This document shows, piece after piece, positions 33,872 through 34,022 of a stretch of DNA of 34,022 nucleotides. The stretch covers positions 1 to 34,022 of the forward strand of contig JANYKN010000021.1 of NCBI GenBank assembly GCA_025361565.1. Reading direction: 5' to 3'. This DNA is from Bacteroidota bacterium. GTDB lineage: Bacteria > Bacteroidota > Bacteroidia > Bacteroidales > NBLH01. The translations under genes were made by a program, and so were the position numbers. The notes beneath the pieces were generated by a model that worked only from the letters and a program-made list of their open reading frames with translations, was not told the DNA's origin and searched no databases. Position 1 is the first letter of the stretch, and each line of letters opens with the position of its first letter.

Positions 33872-34022
33872 ATTAATAGGAATGGCTCTATTTAAGTACT
33901 TTGTTGGTACAAATATTTTGTTTTCTCATATATAAGAATATTCAAATATCACACTACTGTTCCAATTCTGAGACTTTCTACTCTTTTTTGTAGGACACCT
34001 GTATGTTCTAACCGATTTGTTG

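Noticed and set aside
33981-34000. A GTCCT-xx-AAAAAA stretch on the minus strand upstream of the repeat protein gene, resembling half of the phased operator.
   Set aside because: There is no convincing second repeat at 21 bp and the match is short. It may be chance in AT-rich DNA.

Overview
The window is AT-rich (roughly one third G+C by eye) and almost certainly comes from a member of the Bacteroidota. The evidence is a PorD-like (DUF4835) type IX secretion protein between coaBC and recN, a TonB-dependent receptor paired with a DUF4249 lipoprotein, a bacterial GGGP synthase-like enzyme, a propeller/Y_Y_Y sensor kinase with a LytTR regulator, and several promoters of the Bacteroidota form TTTG-N19-21-TAnnTTTG. 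HydG and the oxygen-sensitive radical SAM enzyme AmrS suggest an anaerobic or facultative life style. I see no tRNA, rRNA, CRISPR array, complete insertion sequence or prophage.

Layout. 1-1535 (+): phosphopantetheinyl transferase and GGGP synthase-like protein. 1536-5659 (-): outer-membrane barrel protein, secreted subtilase, and a PafA-like phosphatase whose metal site looks degenerate. 5935-7783 (+): DUF4870 membrane protein, a strong hairpin, then a secreted vWA protein. 7796-9223 (-): HydG. 9585-10823 (+): a Cys/Met-metabolism PLP enzyme. 10920-14852 (-): a winged-helix/TPR/membrane-anchor protein, acylphosphatase, and the AmmeMemoRadiSam genes B, radical SAM and A. 15069-18304 (-): DUF4249 lipoprotein and TonB-dependent receptor. 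18840-28415 (-): a signalling island with a DHp-only protein, a frameshifted PAS histidine kinase, a LuxR-type regulator with a frameshifted TPR histidine kinase, a LytTR regulator and its large propeller kinase. 28725-33871 (-): a small zinc-finger-like protein, recN, porD-like, coaBC, and a secreted protein made of 35-residue repeats.

The least expected observation is regulatory. Upstream of each of the two frameshifted kinase loci lies a related block of short direct repeats spaced exactly 21 bp apart (20738-20787 and 24372-24402), and each has a shared 12-bp companion box. This is the geometry bound by LytTR regulators, and a LytTR regulator gene lies immediately beside the second block. 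My inference is that the propeller-kinase/LytTR pair controls the two neighbouring kinase loci. Other points of interest are the degenerate phosphatase, the stand-alone DHp protein, the AmmeMemoRadiSam-acylphosphatase cluster, and the 35-residue repeat protein. Three disrupted or doubtful reading frames (20311-20314, about 23616-23626 and 11934-11940) could be real mutations or homopolymer errors, so the raw reads should be checked before any of these genes is called dead.
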